Both the position numbers and the translations under genes were made by a program. Source: Calliopum simillimum (lineage: Eukaryota > Arthropoda > Insecta > Diptera > Lauxaniidae). From it: DNA of 64,000 bases. Positions 46,701-57,428 of the stretch are shown here, piece after piece; the first letter of the stretch is position 1; each line of letters starts with the position of its first letter. The notes beneath the pieces are model-generated. The model was given only the letters and a program-made list of their open reading frames with translations, was not told where the DNA came from and ran no database searches. Location: assembly GCA_951812925.1 (NCBI GenBank), contig OX638368.1, forward strand, positions 17,547,187 through 17,611,186. The letters are read 5' to 3'.

Positions 46701-49299
46701 CTTTCATAGACCAGGTCACATATTTGAAAAATTAAAATAAAATTTTAGTCTCAATTTTTAACGATGCAAACTATTATTTTTTAGTGTGTAATTATAATGG
46801 CGAACGTAAAAAAATGAAGATTTAAAATAAATTTTCGAAAGCAACTATCCGGCAACCCTAAAAATCTATGTTGGATTTTTAAAAGGTTTATTTGAGCGTC
46901 TTAAGACAAAATTAAAATTTTTATTTCTTAAAAAATGATTTAACTCTTTCGACCTGAAAAAAAACTGTGGGGTACACAATATTTGTGATAGGTTAGCCTT
47001 AGAAACTTAATTTAAGTAAAATGTTTGGCCGTCTCTAAATTCAAATTTTCACCGCCAGAGGCGCTTCCGGTCTATACTCCCAACAGATGTTTTTGATTTG
47101 AATTTTTGGGATATAATGTCCTTGGAGTGTTTATAAGAAAAAACAGTGGTTACTTAAAATTGCATTAATTTTTTTTTAAGTGACGTTAATAACTGACTTA
47201 TGTATTTATTCAAAAATTTTTGGGATATATTGTCCCAACCGGTTCGAAAGGGTTAAGCAAAAGTCAAAAAAACTGGGTGGCGGCACCGAAAGTTTTGTAA
47301 AATTTTAAAAACGTTTGTCTGATCAATTTAATCAAAAGAGGTAAGAATTATACAAGATTTTCGAAAATAACCAGGTGGAAACCCTAAAAATCTATGTTGG
47401 ATTTTTGAAATGTTTACTTGAATTTTTATTTTTTAAATAAATAGTTTAAGAAAAACTTACAACAAAAAAACCAGGTGGAGGGTTACTTAACGCAAATTGA
47501 TGAAATGTTGCAAAAAACGACGGAGAATGATATAACGGAGAATGACTAAATACTGCAAAAACAGTAATATCACAATAAAAATAGCAATGTTTTTTAAAAA
47601 AGTTGAAACTGGTGGATAGCCCCTGTAATTGTTTATTGTTTAACTTATATAAGTTAAAATAATATGTTTGGTATTATTAAAAAAAAATGCACACTTGCCT
47701 TCTTTACAAAATTTTTAAACTTTTTTAAAAAAAAAAAAACACGACTGAGCTGAAAATAAACTAAATCTCAACTTTCTCTTCAAATTCAGTTCTCTTTTTA
47801 GTCAATATTTAAAAAATTTACAGTTTGAATAAGAAAAAGCGGGTAGTCTGAATTGAGGGACCAACTTCTATGGTTGTCAATTCTATATAAAAAAAAAAAA
47901 AAAAAATTTCGTAGAGTTACCATAGAGAAACAGTAGCTGAAACATATATGTAACTTGGACTATGAAAAAGGGGCCGATTCGCATAAATTGACCTTTAAAA
48001 GTTGTTTTCCAGTTGTTGTTACAAATTTTTTTTTTCGCACGTAAGCCCCTTTTTCATAGTCCAAGTCACATATGCATACAATATCGAATAAGTTTTTCTT
48101 AGAAAATAACGCATTATACGATACGGGCAAATTAAGTGCACTAAGAAGCGGCTAGGAACTGGAAGGAGAATGACTTTTAACTCTTTATATTATAATTTCA
48201 TAGTAAAATATTAAAAATTTTTTTTTCCAAGCGATTCGTATAGAAGCTCTGGTTAAGTATCTGTACTAAATATCAAATTTTAAATTTAAACATGTTTTTG
48301 AGCCCCGGGACATTGAATGGTAAATTTTTTGGAGACTCAACCATATCTCTGTACCTACAGCAGCTATCGTTTTGAGACTTAATATATGTATGGATGACTA
48401 TTGTTTCTACCAAACACATTCCAAAATATGGAGGGGATTGGCCAAACGATTTGGCAAAAGTTTAATTTAATTGCAAAAAGTTTATTTTGATTTGAAAAAC
48501 GTTTAATATGATTTGAAAAAAAAAATCAATGTGATGTGGAAAAGATTTAACTTGGATTGTATTTAAGTGATTTTGGCATAATATTTTACATTCACTTCTC
48601 TACGTTTAGATCTTTGCCTTGAGGATTTCGAAATCATAATTCTAAGCCAAACTTCGTCAAATAATAAATTTTACTATTTAATTTATTTTTTAGCACATTA
48701 CTGTCTCCGTTGATATGTACACTAACAACATTATTGTAGCACTATCTGGTTTGGTTGGCTATTTCTTTGCTGGTGCAATTGTACGTGCATTAGGCGCAAA
48801 AAGACTACTAAGTAAGCAATTATTTTTCAATATAAGTAAGGAAGAAAAGTTTCAAGTTAAAATTAAATATTTTTCTATTTACTTAGCATTTGGTTTACTT
48901 ATTTCCGGTTGTTTTGGACTTGGGCTCTATTGGTCAACCAGCGCACTGACAACACTCATCATATCTTCATTTTTCATAACTGTTGCAAGTATTTCAAGCT
49001 CATCGTTGCTTGGAGTTGTAATGAATTTATTTCCTACATCATTGCGCACTTTGATCGTTGCTATATCCATGATGTTTGGGCGTCTAGGGGCATTATCGGG
49101 AAATTTACTTTTTCCAGTATTTGTTGAAATTGGCTGCATACCACCATTCTTGATGGTTGGTATCGTATTGTTTTGTAAGTTCAAGTAGAAATTTTGGTAT
49201 TTTGTCTACAAAATTAAAATTCTTTTTAACTCTTTTTTTTCAGGTGCCAGCGCATTATCCTGCATATTGCCAAGTTCCAAGAAGTCAACTTTTACTTAA
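36867..49299 (+). CDS. SV2-like MFS transporter, gene 3 (10 exons)
   Basis: Predicted 544-aa, 12-TM transporter. Exons: 36867-36900, 44660-44869, 44933-45095, 45163-45344, 45430-45611, 45670-45899, 45974-46145, 48694-48811, 48887-49174, 49244-49299; the frame is open to TAA. Exon 1 encodes MDSTQKADKTE and splices in phase 1 to DEKNEPADFEKAMDVAGFG. Motifs: IAECDLKL, WGYLADTQGRKK in loop 2-3 (canonical MFS motif A), LPESPKFLM, KRQHRSF in the cytosolic loop after TM6, IRLWLPQLF after TM7, a loop with two cysteines and N-x-T/S sites, FPTSLRT, and C-terminal ILPSSKKST. Exon 9 (288 nt) equals exons 8 plus 9 of genes 1 and 2 (160+128). Intron 1 (7.8 kb) is filled by repeats, including a duplicated acceptor region. 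Substrate unknown. Confidence 0.9.
37571..38520 (+). pseudogene. Tc1-like transposase, degraded
   Basis: An N-terminal open frame, MGRTMHCPCEKPEIIKKL to about 37920, has the helix-turn-helix style of Tc1-like transposases, with NVKNWVKKPEVRGR and FKEELKLVVDSSKIR. Downstream, in broken frames, come KHGGTKINVWE, QQDKDPKYI-like sequence and SPDLSPIENLWDDVK, which include the last catalytic residues of a DD34E enzyme. The first-aspartate block is not readable. Several stops and frameshifts make it inactive. It sits in intron 1 of gene 3 just after a 24-base A run. Confidence 0.75.
38660..39520. repeat. Palindrome with tRNA-like arms
   Basis: Arms of about 400 bp (38660-39085 and 39150-39520) share AAGTGTTAACATGGAAATTG, AACAGGATCGCCATTATGG and ACAGACGGCGCTAGTGAGCC, inverted around a short unique centre. 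In the left arm, read on minus, TTAATCGCTAAAGCACCGCG and ACGGGTTCGAGTACG look like a D-arm and a T-arm/B box. In the right arm the B-box half is missing. It may be a SINE- or tRNA-derived foldback. It lies in intron 1 of gene 3. Confidence 0.55.
39540..41810. repeat. Tandem duplication in gene 3 intron 1, copy 1
   Basis: This copy matches 41811-44662 almost base for base apart from small indels and one 595-bp insertion in copy 2. It runs from ACTTTCATTAG to TTTTTATATTTTAGATG, so it ends with the same splice-acceptor sequence that precedes exon 2 of gene 3. Inside are the 40584-41484 palindromic element, AT-rich sequence and GGGTGGGTAGAAATCGGTAG. Confidence 0.9.
40584..41484. mobile_element. 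Palindromic element with TAGACCGGGTCGA ends
   Basis: Ends TAGACCGGGTCGAAATTT and inverted TAGATCGGGTCGATTTTG bound about 900 bp whose arms share CCAACTCAAAAGTTAG and GGCAAAAAATGCTTGGAATT-type blocks. The duplicate in the second intron copy lies at 42860-44342, and a short deleted relative lies at 1503-1692. No transposase. Confidence 0.6.
41811..44662. repeat. Tandem duplication in gene 3 intron 1, copy 2
   Basis: Second copy of the 2.27-kb unit, directly abutting exon 2. It carries the 43413-44007 insertion that copy 1 lacks. Near 43360 it has also lost about 20 bp relative to copy 1. Very high similarity over mostly noncoding sequence indicates a recent event, or an assembly-level duplication that must be excluded. 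Confidence 0.9.
43413..44007. mobile_element. Foldback/Mutator-like element with 9-bp target duplication
   Basis: It begins GGCGTTAGGAAATAACGCCC and ends with the exact inverse. The whole element is built of many AAATAACGCCCAAA-type units on the left and their inverse on the right. It is flanked by TGAGTAAAC on both sides (43404-43412 and 44008-44016), and copy 1 of the intron duplication has the empty site with a single TGAGTAAAC at 41149-41157. Nine-base duplications plus repetitive inverted termini fit Foldback (Galileo/P-related) or Mutator-like elements. No transposase. Confidence 0.85.
46563..46723. mobile_element. Small MITE, family ATATGTGAC, copy 1
   Basis: ATATGTGACCTGGTCTATGA at the left and its inverse at the right bound 161 bp with CATAAATTGACC in the centre. 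A second copy with the same termini lies at 47946-48073. Both are in intron 7 of gene 3. Confidence 0.7.
46944..47252. mobile_element. piggyBac-like MITE with TTAA flanks
   Basis: TTAA at 46940-46943 and 47253-47256 flank a 309-bp element with ends CTCTTTCGACCTG and inverted CCCTTTCGAACCGG. Terminal C-C-C-T-T plus a TTAA duplication fit the piggyBac pattern. The interior has two GGGATATAATGTCC/GGGATATATTGTCCC-type motifs and no coding sequence. Confidence 0.6.
47946..48073. mobile_element. Small MITE, family ATATGTGAC, copy 2
   Basis: It is bounded by ATATGTAACTTGGACTATGA and the inverse ending CCAAGTCACATAT. It shares the centre CATAAATTGACCTTTAAAAG with copy 1 but is about 30 bp shorter. 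Confidence 0.7.
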
Positions 49300-49611
49300 C
49301 TTTTGACATTTACATGTTTAGACTTTTTTAATAATTTATACTGAAATTAACGAAGCGGATGTGTACTTAATGTTGTATGTATGTATATATAAGTGTGAAT
49401 GTGCAACGTATGTGTGTTCTTACTAATTTGTATTAGTTAGGTATATTAAGAACCTAACATTATAAAATAATGTAATATATTGTATTTTGTATGTAGTTTA
49501 AGTGTTATTAGCTCAATATTCAAATATATTACTTACAAAATAATTAAGTAATTAGTATGTAAATTTGTATTCTTAAATGTAAAAACATATTTACATAATA
49601 TTATTGTAATG

Positions 49612-49617
49612 AATAAA
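49612..49617 (+). promoter_or_regulatory. Candidate poly-A signal of gene 3
   Basis: AATAAA lies about 310 bp after the stop codon, in a short-AT 3-prime flank rich in TATGTATGT motifs. It is the first canonical signal with a plausible distance; cleavage would fall near 49630-49640. Confidence 0.5.
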
Positions 49618-49909
49618 ATACAAAACAAAACTTTTCGGCAAAATTTCTAACATGTTTTTATCTATATGTACTAGAATTCGCCAGCTCCCTAAAATAACAT
49701 AATAGGAAATAACAACGTAAAATTTTTTGGAAATAAAGCCTAAAACTAATTAGGACAGTACGCCAGAATTTCTACAAAAACACATAATGCCATATGAAAT
49801 AACACAAGAAAAATTTTTGGAAATAACGCCAGAACAAATTTCCAAACTAAATTCTTTTAACGTCAGAATTTTGTATGTAAATTTGTTTGAGCTTATAGCC
49901 TAATACAAT

Positions 49910-50018
49910 GGGGGTTATCGTGAATCAATATTCCCTGGTAAATTTTCTCAGACTGCAATAGAGAATGCACGGCAGTATGAGAAAAATACCCCCGGGAATA
50001 TTTATTCACGATAGCCCC
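49910..50018. mobile_element. Small palindromic MITE, family P, copy 2
   Basis: GGGGGTTATCGTGAATCAAT at the left pairs with TATTTATTCACGATAGCCCC at the right. The centre is CTGCAATAGAGAATGCACGG. It lacks coding capacity. Confidence 0.7.
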
Positions 50019-50199
50019 TAATACATTTCCAAAAGTGGTCTGAGCATGATAATCGATTAAGAAATGTCCAAGTTATTGACAATTATTTGAGGAGAGTTTG
50101 TTACAACTTACCGATTTTTCCAATCTTTGCATGCTTCCACAAGCCACAAAAAATATCGCAAAATTTTGTTGCTGCCATTTCTAAAAGATTAGACATGAA

Positions 50200-50665
50200 A
50201 CGAAACCATGTACCAAATTTCAGCGAAATCGGAAGGGGTGTGGCAGATCTTGTTACGCTAGGCTTGAAATGGCTGTATAGCGTTTTGAAGATATTGCTTG
50301 TTTGGGTGGTGTCACGCCCTCTTGTACGAATTCGCCTAGTTTTTGCTCAGAGCATACGCTTGTCATTTTTGTGTATTTTGGCTGCATTGTCGGGAAAAAT
50401 ACTCCTTAATTTACATTTTGAATATATTTTTTGTATGGGCGGTAGATGTGTCCGTTGACCGATTTCGTTCATTTTCAATTCCTCGAGCTAACTTTAACAA
50501 CGGAGGCAGAATACCAAATTTCATTGAATTATGTTGCTCAGTTTTTTCAAAAAATGTACTTCCACGCACAGGCAGCCAGCCATACAGACAGACAGACATA
50601 GCTATATCGACTCAGAAGGTGACGCTGATCAAGGATATATATACTTTTCCATACCTGCAAAAAGA
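50200..50665 (-). mobile_element. Helitron-like copy, partial
   Basis: It carries GGTGTCACGCCCTCTTGT, CATATTTTTTGTATGGGCGG-type sequence, AGACAGACAGACATAGC and AGGTGACGCTGATCAAGGAT, in the same order and orientation as 4560-4985. It stops before the terminal ATACCC block, and its CTAG end is not present. Confidence 0.5.
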
Positions 50666-50866
50666 CCAAAAAGCTAAAATTCAACAAATTTCTAATCCAA
50701 AATTGCAAACATATGAGAGAGAGAGCAGAAAGGTTAACCAATAAATACAGCGTTGACATTGCGACACTTTCGGTGGCACATGTGATATTTATTTTTTGAC
50801 TGTGACACCGAAAAAATATCAGATTTTTGTGACACCACGATTTTCCACAAGTTGTCACGGACTTTT

Positions 50867-53025
50867 GGTGATCCCGGGATTTCGGGATCCCAGGATCCCG
50901 GGATTTTTCGGGATTAGGTATGATTTTTATTTTGACATTAAAAGCACTTTTTTTTATTAGGGTATAAGAACGTAGTTATAAAATGTTCAATTCATATTAA
51001 ACAGTCCATCGTTTTAAGTTAAATTTTCATTTTATAAATAAAAATTAACAAGAAAATGTAAAAAAAACGAACATAAAAATTTAAATTACAAATAATTCAT
51101 AAACCTTAACTATATTTATATGTAATATATATTAGATATGGGGCATTCTATTGTGACTCATTGGACATTTTGCTATAGATTATGACAAAACTTTGGTCAA
51201 AACTGAGTTATTTTAAGCCCTAAGTCTGTGAAAACAGTCTCGAAGAATAACTAAAGAACTCTTCTTTAATGTTAATGTTTTCTGTCTTAAATTGTTGTTT
51301 GAATAAGTGTGACTCATTGGACATCAAACGGAACGTTCTTTTTCATTTACTAACTTAAGGAAGAATTTTAGTCAACCTACTGCTGTTTTATGATTTATTT
51401 TTTTTTTTTTATGTTGCAATTGAAGAAGTATGTGAATACAATTGAAGCTGAACTGGATATAGATATCGTTAGTTAGGTAATTAAAATTTTCACATACACA
51501 TACCAGTCTGTCGAGTCACTTTTGTGGCATTAAAATGGCACTTTTGGTGCTACTTAGGCTTTAGCTTGCATCGCTAAACCGCCACTCGAACCTAACCTAA
51601 CAATTGAAGCCGGCTATTTTGATGAAGAAAACATAACATTTTGAGTTTGTGACTCAACGCGACATTCTGTTCTGACTTGCAACACGAGAATGAAATCAAT
51701 GAAATTTTTGTAGTGCATCAAATAATCGAATTTTTGATGTTTTGATGATGTTTATTGTTATGAGCAACGACTTTTATGACAATCTTTGGTCACAAATCAA
51801 AGCCGCATAAGCCATGTGGTCATAAATCAAATTTGGACCAATTTGCATTTTGATCAAAAATCGGTCCAAGCTGCTACTAATTATTGTCACAGGCATTAAG
51901 AGACGATATCATAATGAAAAGATTTGAAGTAAAAAACCATGTCTCATAAGAAATAGAAATATAAACTGGGCCAAATTGAGAAAAATACGCTAGAAAAAGT
52001 CCTCTTTAATAATTTTTTAAAACTACTTTTAGAGATAAGTAAACAATAGACATTTTACATTATGATATTGTTAAAATGGAGGTAATCGGATTTAATTTTT
52101 TCTCATTTTCTGTTTTGATATGGAATAACCCATATATTTAAATACCAGTTACTGGGATCAAAAAATATTTGAGTTCAAAAAAATTTTTTAAATTTGAAAG
52201 TGAAATCGCCACGCGATTGTGTAAAACCTTTATTAAAGCGACCGGCTAAATCCTAGCATTGTATCCTTTTTTGAAACGATATGCTCATTCCTTATATAAT
52301 GCAGGAAAATTAAGTAAAAGAAGGCTATAGTATCAAATATTGTTGAACAAGCACCGATTTTGATCCGACTTGGCTCATTTTTCTAAGTATGTAATTGAAT
52401 TTCGAAAAAAATCAACACTGTAGTTTATGCACTTCTGTAACATAGAACTATGTACCGTATTTAAAGAGGGATCACAATGAACCATCAGAATGGTCTAAGT
52501 GGAAGTTGGCTTGCATATATGCCAACGATGCCTTCGCAACCTAACCTAACCTTATGCACTTTTCGAAAAAAAAAAAAAAATAGTTGAAACAATTCTAAAC
52601 AAAAAATAGTCATTTCCAATGCATCAATTCTGAATACGAAACGTTTTATCAAGTACGGTTTTTGAATAAAAGTTAAAAAAAACACGATTTTTGTGGTTAC
52701 CTATATGGAAGGTATACGAAATTATTTTACTATTTTCTATTAAATGCAGCACCTAGTTCTATTCGTTGTCTTCAAAATGAGCTATGATATGGTCTTAAAT
52801 GATTTTTCTATAAAAAATTACGATCATTTTATTACGGCATCATGAATTTATATCATATTTTGAAGACACAAAATAGTGCTATATGAAGAATTCAATAGAA
52901 GATAGCAAAATATTTTGTATTAATTTTGTATTTTTAGTCCCGAAAATCCCGGGATTACTCCATGCAAATCCCGGGACTTTCGGGACTTAATAAAGGCCGG
53001 GATCCCGGGGTCCCGGGATTGGCAT
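50867..53025. mobile_element. Element with CCCGGGAT-rich inverted ends
   Basis: Both ends are dense in TCCCGGGAT: GATCCCGGGATTTCGGGATC on the left, and GGGATCCCGGGGTCCCGGGA on the right with further copies from 52935. The interior (2 kb) has a CTCATTGGACAT motif three times and CCTAACCTAACC-containing blocks twice, and no readable transposase. Boundaries are approximate. Confidence 0.5.
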
Positions 53026-53229
53026 CGCTAGTAATGATGCATATAATATAAAAGAGCAAAATAGTTCATGCGTCTTCTATACAACCTCATATATCGTGTG
53101 TCTGAACAGTTTTTGTTTCTACTTTTTTTTAAAAAAAAAACCATTTTTGAACCTTCTTTCAAAAACTCCATAAATTTTAATTTGTTTTTTTTTTTTTTTC
53201 AATTCAATTACGAACATAATGAGCCATTT

Positions 53230-53301
53230 CCTCAAACTGCAGTAGAGAATGCACGGCAGTCTAAGAAGAATTCCCCGGGAATATTTATTCACGATAACCC
53301 T
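53230..53301. mobile_element. Small palindromic MITE, family P, copy 3 (left end lost)
   Basis: It contains CTGCAGTAGAGAATGCACGG and the intact right end TATTTATTCACGATAACCCT. The left arm is replaced by unrelated sequence with a poly-T run. Confidence 0.6.
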
Positions 53302-54236
53302 CATTGTGAAATACTCTTTGTCCTTTAAATATATTTCCGGAATCTGAATTTAGAGACGGTACTACAATAAAAACTAAAACTGCTTGCAAATAGTTTAAAC
53401 TACCATAGGATTGAATATAATACGAGAAATTGAAGGGTGTTATATGACTCCAATATGTACAATCAGAGAGTGTTATATGACACCTTCTTGGAATCGCTAT
53501 GACACTCCATCTTTTAAGTTGATGGCAACGCTGACTAAATAAAATTCAACATTAGAGAGAAAGCAGAGTATTTATTCATAGTCGTTTCTCAGTTCTCAGT
53601 TGTAGACCAGAATCTCTTTCGAACAGGTATTTTAAGTGGCAGCAAAATATGTATTAATTCTATGAGTTCCAGAGTTCTTTGCCATATAGTTTTATGCTCA
53701 ATTTAACCTGTTTCCACAATTTTAAATTAAATCTAACACATGAGTCGTTCAGAAGCCAATGCGGTTAAGTTCAAAAAACATACACTGTGAAAATTTGCGT
53801 TTTTTTTTTTTATTCTTCTAAAATTAAGTTACTCAGAAGCTATTAAAAAAGGGCTGTTTGACCCAAAAAAAAAAAAAAAATTAAGAAATGAGTAAATCCT
53901 TTAAGAAGCAAGAGGAATATTATTTATTCTACTGAAATTTGTAAAAAACAGAAAGTATCAAAAAATGGACTTGACCGCTTTGGCTTCTGGGCAACTAATA
54001 TGTACTTACATTAGATAGTATCGATCCACATACATTGCCATGCATATTTTGAATTTTTTTTTCGACTTCTAAATAATACGCGATTTACTTTTTATTATTG
54101 CTCCGCCATTTGACGTCCGATCATCAAGTATAGTATGTTTTTTTTCGACTAGTTGTACTCATTATCTCAGTTTCTACCACCCTAAGGTGCCAAGGATACT
54201 TCATAAAATTTACACCCATAAAAAATCATAAAAATC

Positions 54237-54472
54237 ATTTCTGAAGTTGCATTTTGCATATATTTTTTGTATGGGCAGTAGGCGTGGCCGTTGACTGATT
54301 TCGCTCATTTTCAATCCCACGAGCTAGCTTTGATGACAGAGGCAGTGTACCGAATTTCATTGTGTTATCTTGCTGATCTAGTAAATATATACTTTTCTAT
54401 ATCTGCCACTCCTCCTTCTCTGCATTACAAACGGAAAGACAAAGTGAATATACCCTGTGCATAGAGTATAAA
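54237..54472 (-). mobile_element. Helitron-like 5-prime fragment
   Basis: It matches 4735-5066 but lacks the (CAGC)n microsatellite block: GTATGGGCAGTAGGCGTGGC, then TCTGCCACTCCTCCTTCTCT and the terminal GAGTATAAAAA. The internal deletion runs from TCTTGC to GCTGATC. Confidence 0.55.
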
Positions 54473-54834
54473 AAAAAATCTTGCATAGATTTAGGAGGAA
54501 ATTTTCGTTTATTAACATTCTGTTTTTCATATTTTGTACTGAAGTTTTAGATTCGCTATAACTTCTTCAATTTCATCAACTTAAGGAAACTTTTGAATCA
54601 CTCCAGCGGTTTGCGGCAGTAATGTAGGATGCAGCTACAGATTTTGGCAACTTTTTGAATGCCATATTTGTAATAATATTAAAATTTCTCCAAATTACAA
54701 ATTATAAAGCTATTCGCAAAAAAAGGAATGTTCTTGAGGTAGTCCATTATTAACCACAATATTATGTTCAGCAATTTTTTTTTTTTTTGTTTTTTTTAAC
54801 GCTGCATGATATCAAAAATTGGACGGTTCGCTGA

Positions 54835-55015
54835 AACTTGTAAGTTTCCGCAGGACATAGCACTTTTTCCATATTTTCTTTACGATGGTGAAATTAGTTG
54901 ATAAGCCTATATTTTTGAATAATCACTATTTGACGTTATCAAGAAATTTTGCAACATCATCATCATTTAGTTCCAGATAAAACAATTAACACGCTTTTTT
55001 CTATCACTTTGTTAT
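54835..55015. other. Duplicated upstream block of gene 4, distal part
   Basis: It matches 33240-33410, including AGTTGATAAGCCTATATTTT, GCAACATCATCATC and CTATCACTTTGTTATCAG. It marks the outer reach of the gene 3/gene 4 duplication that I can see. Confidence 0.6.
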
Positions 55016-55459
55016 CAGATGTAAATAATTCGTTTCTACAGTTCTCGAAATAATTATAAGAATATGAATATGTATGGCAACTCATCACGCAGTTTGGTTG
55101 GTATGAGAAAATTTGTATTGCCAATGGCAACCGAAATTGTCAGTTGGATCTTTAGTTGCCTTTAAGTTGTCAGTTAGGCAACTCAACTAAATTACTTTGC
55201 CCAACGCAATATGGTCTCAAGTTTGTTTTGAAGTGGTATTTATTTTGGAACAAGTTAGGTCTATTATATAGTTTTCCCGCAATCTTCCAGTTTACTTCTG
55301 CATATAATGTAGCTTGTGCCATGTTTATCAAGATAATTTTTAAAATGTTAATGATCAAAAATTAATTTCATGACATTTACATGGGATTGTTAAGACTTGT
55401 GATTCCATATATTTTCAATAACCATCAGCCGATTTATATCTTCTCTTCTTATAGGAGCT

Positions 55460-56460
55460 AAACTTGTATGTTTTTTTGTTTGTACTTATTTCTGTGCCAA
55501 TATTTTTTCTCGAAAACGGCTACAGCGATTTCAATGAAACTTGGAATAGTGTTTGATATTAGCAAACAACGAAGAATGAGCGAGGTTTGAACTTTGTAAA
55601 TGCTCACCAGAGGGCGTGGCACTGCACTAAATTTTAAATTTGATTTAGTCATAACTCGCAAACTATACAAGGTATTTAGATGAAATTTGGTCAGCGGTTA
55701 CGGCTTAATATTGCCTTGTAACAACAACTAATAAAGCAAACATTCTGAAATTAACTGTGAGGAGCCTAATTGCAATAGGGCATCTCTGATTTGAAAGTGG
55801 GCGAAATGTCGCCATTGCGCGTGGAACCTCCCATACAAGCAAAATACGTTAAATGCTATTTCTCGCAAATGTTACAAGATATTTTAATGAAATTTGGTAT
55901 GTAGGTACTACTTATAAATGCCTTGTAATAACCGAAAAGTGGGCGGTACCGAAGAAGTGCCACGCCCCTTTTTTTACCATTGAAAATTTTAATTCAATAT
56001 TACTCGAAGGCGACTTCAACAATTTTAATGAAAATTTTAAATATTTTTCCCCCGAAAACAAGTATTAATATGTGATATGCCGTTATATTAGGAAAACTCA
56101 TTGGAGGGTGTGGCACCGCCCACAAAAAATTTAATACGATATAAAAAGAAAACTACTAAAGCAATCTTTCTGAATTTTACTATAGGGAATCTTCTTTTTA
56201 TGAGGCACCTACGAGCTGAAGGTGGGCAAAATATCGCAGGTGGGCGTGGAACCTCCCATACAAGTAAAACAAATTAAATGCTATTCCTCGCAAATGGTAC
56301 AACATATTTTGATAAAATTTGGTTTGTGGATCTGGATCACGAGTATTTAAAATTTGGTATGTGGATCTGCAGCACGAGTATCTAAAGCATAACGAAAAGT
56401 GGGCTTTGTTCAATAATTGTCACGCCCACTTTTTGCCAAAATAAAAATTTTAGTTAATAA
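55460..56460. repeat. GTGGCACGCC-type tandem-like repeat
   Basis: Several diverged units of about 150-250 bp each contain a GAAATTTGGTATG-type motif, a GTGGGCGG or AAAGTGGGC motif, and a GGCACCGCCCAC or TGCCACGCCC motif. Related blocks lie at 31.05-31.56 and 62.65-63.18 kb. It interrupts the duplicated upstream region of gene 4. Confidence 0.5.
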
Positions 56461-56849
56461 CTCATGCACAAAAAAAAATGGAATGAACTTTCCGAGGCAT
56501 GATGATACGATATTTCAGCCCCCATACAAGAGACGAAATATTTTGGGTGCGTGGCGTATCCCATTTATTTATTTTAAGTCATTCTATTTCTCTTAAAAAA
56601 TTTGGAGTTCTTGATGTTTTTCTATACCATTCGATATATTCCGAGTTTTTTCTTATTATTTTGATTATCGGTTAATTTATCATTTTGAAAGCATTGGAGG
56701 TGAAAAGGTACGAGTTTCATAACAAAAAATAGCTATGAATAAAAACATCGACTAAAATAATAAGATCAGATTGTTGACCGAGTAGGGATCGGTCTCCTGG
56801 TACTATATTTTATATATTACTTTTCATAAGACGAGAGGATTTCTGAAAT

Positions 56850-57428
56850 TGTTTTTAGTTTTTAATCTATTTCATGTACTGTCTTATCAGATTAATATTC
56901 GATGAAATTTTTTTGTACGCTTCCATTTACATACTATCGCAATTAACGTATCTTAATATGAGGCAGATAATAAGCAGATTTTATCTCGAAAAAGGCTGTT
57001 GGATCAACTCCCAAGCGAAAGCAATTATATACATTGATGTATGTACTACATCTCAAGTAACTAAATCTGCATGATAAATTCTGTCGAGAGCTTGATTATA
57101 AATTGTTTAAATATTTGCTAGTAATAATACAGCGTAAGACAAAAACGGCTAAAAGAGAAATTGAAAAGCAGAGATGCATAGTATTATTCCAGCATTATCA
57201 TTTCAACCGTCCTGCACTACGGATCACTCAAAAATAGTGAAATATTCAAGGAAATAAATTTTTGATACAAATTTTAAATAAATAATAAATAATAATTATT
57301 TAATACGAGTGCATGTGAATTAAGAGAAGATTATAGCAATTGCTAAAATATAATTTTGTGTAAAATTATATCCTTTTTTATTAAGTGAATAATTAATTGT
57401 GTGAATTTTTACATAAAATATTAAAATA
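56850..57428 (+). promoter_or_regulatory. Putative promoter and 5-prime leader of gene 4
   Basis: The parts at 56885-57020 and 57050-57428 match 33830-34005 and 36430-36860 upstream of gene 3, which are separated there by a 2.4-kb insertion. Here they are contiguous, so this copy keeps the ancestral arrangement. ATTCGATGAAAT, TCAAGTAACTAAATCTGCAT and AAATTGTTTAAATATTTGCT are the clearest shared blocks. Confidence 0.55.

Larger units (their letters stand above)
49300..57428. other. Intergenic region between genes 3 and 4
   Basis: No host coding sequence was recognised. It holds the gene 3 3-prime UTR (to about 49640), a small MITE (49910), partial Helitron-like copies (50.2 and 54.2 kb), a TIR element (50.87-53.02 kb), GTGGCACGCC-type repeats (55.46-56.46 kb), and the duplicated upstream blocks of gene 4. 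Confidence 0.55.
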
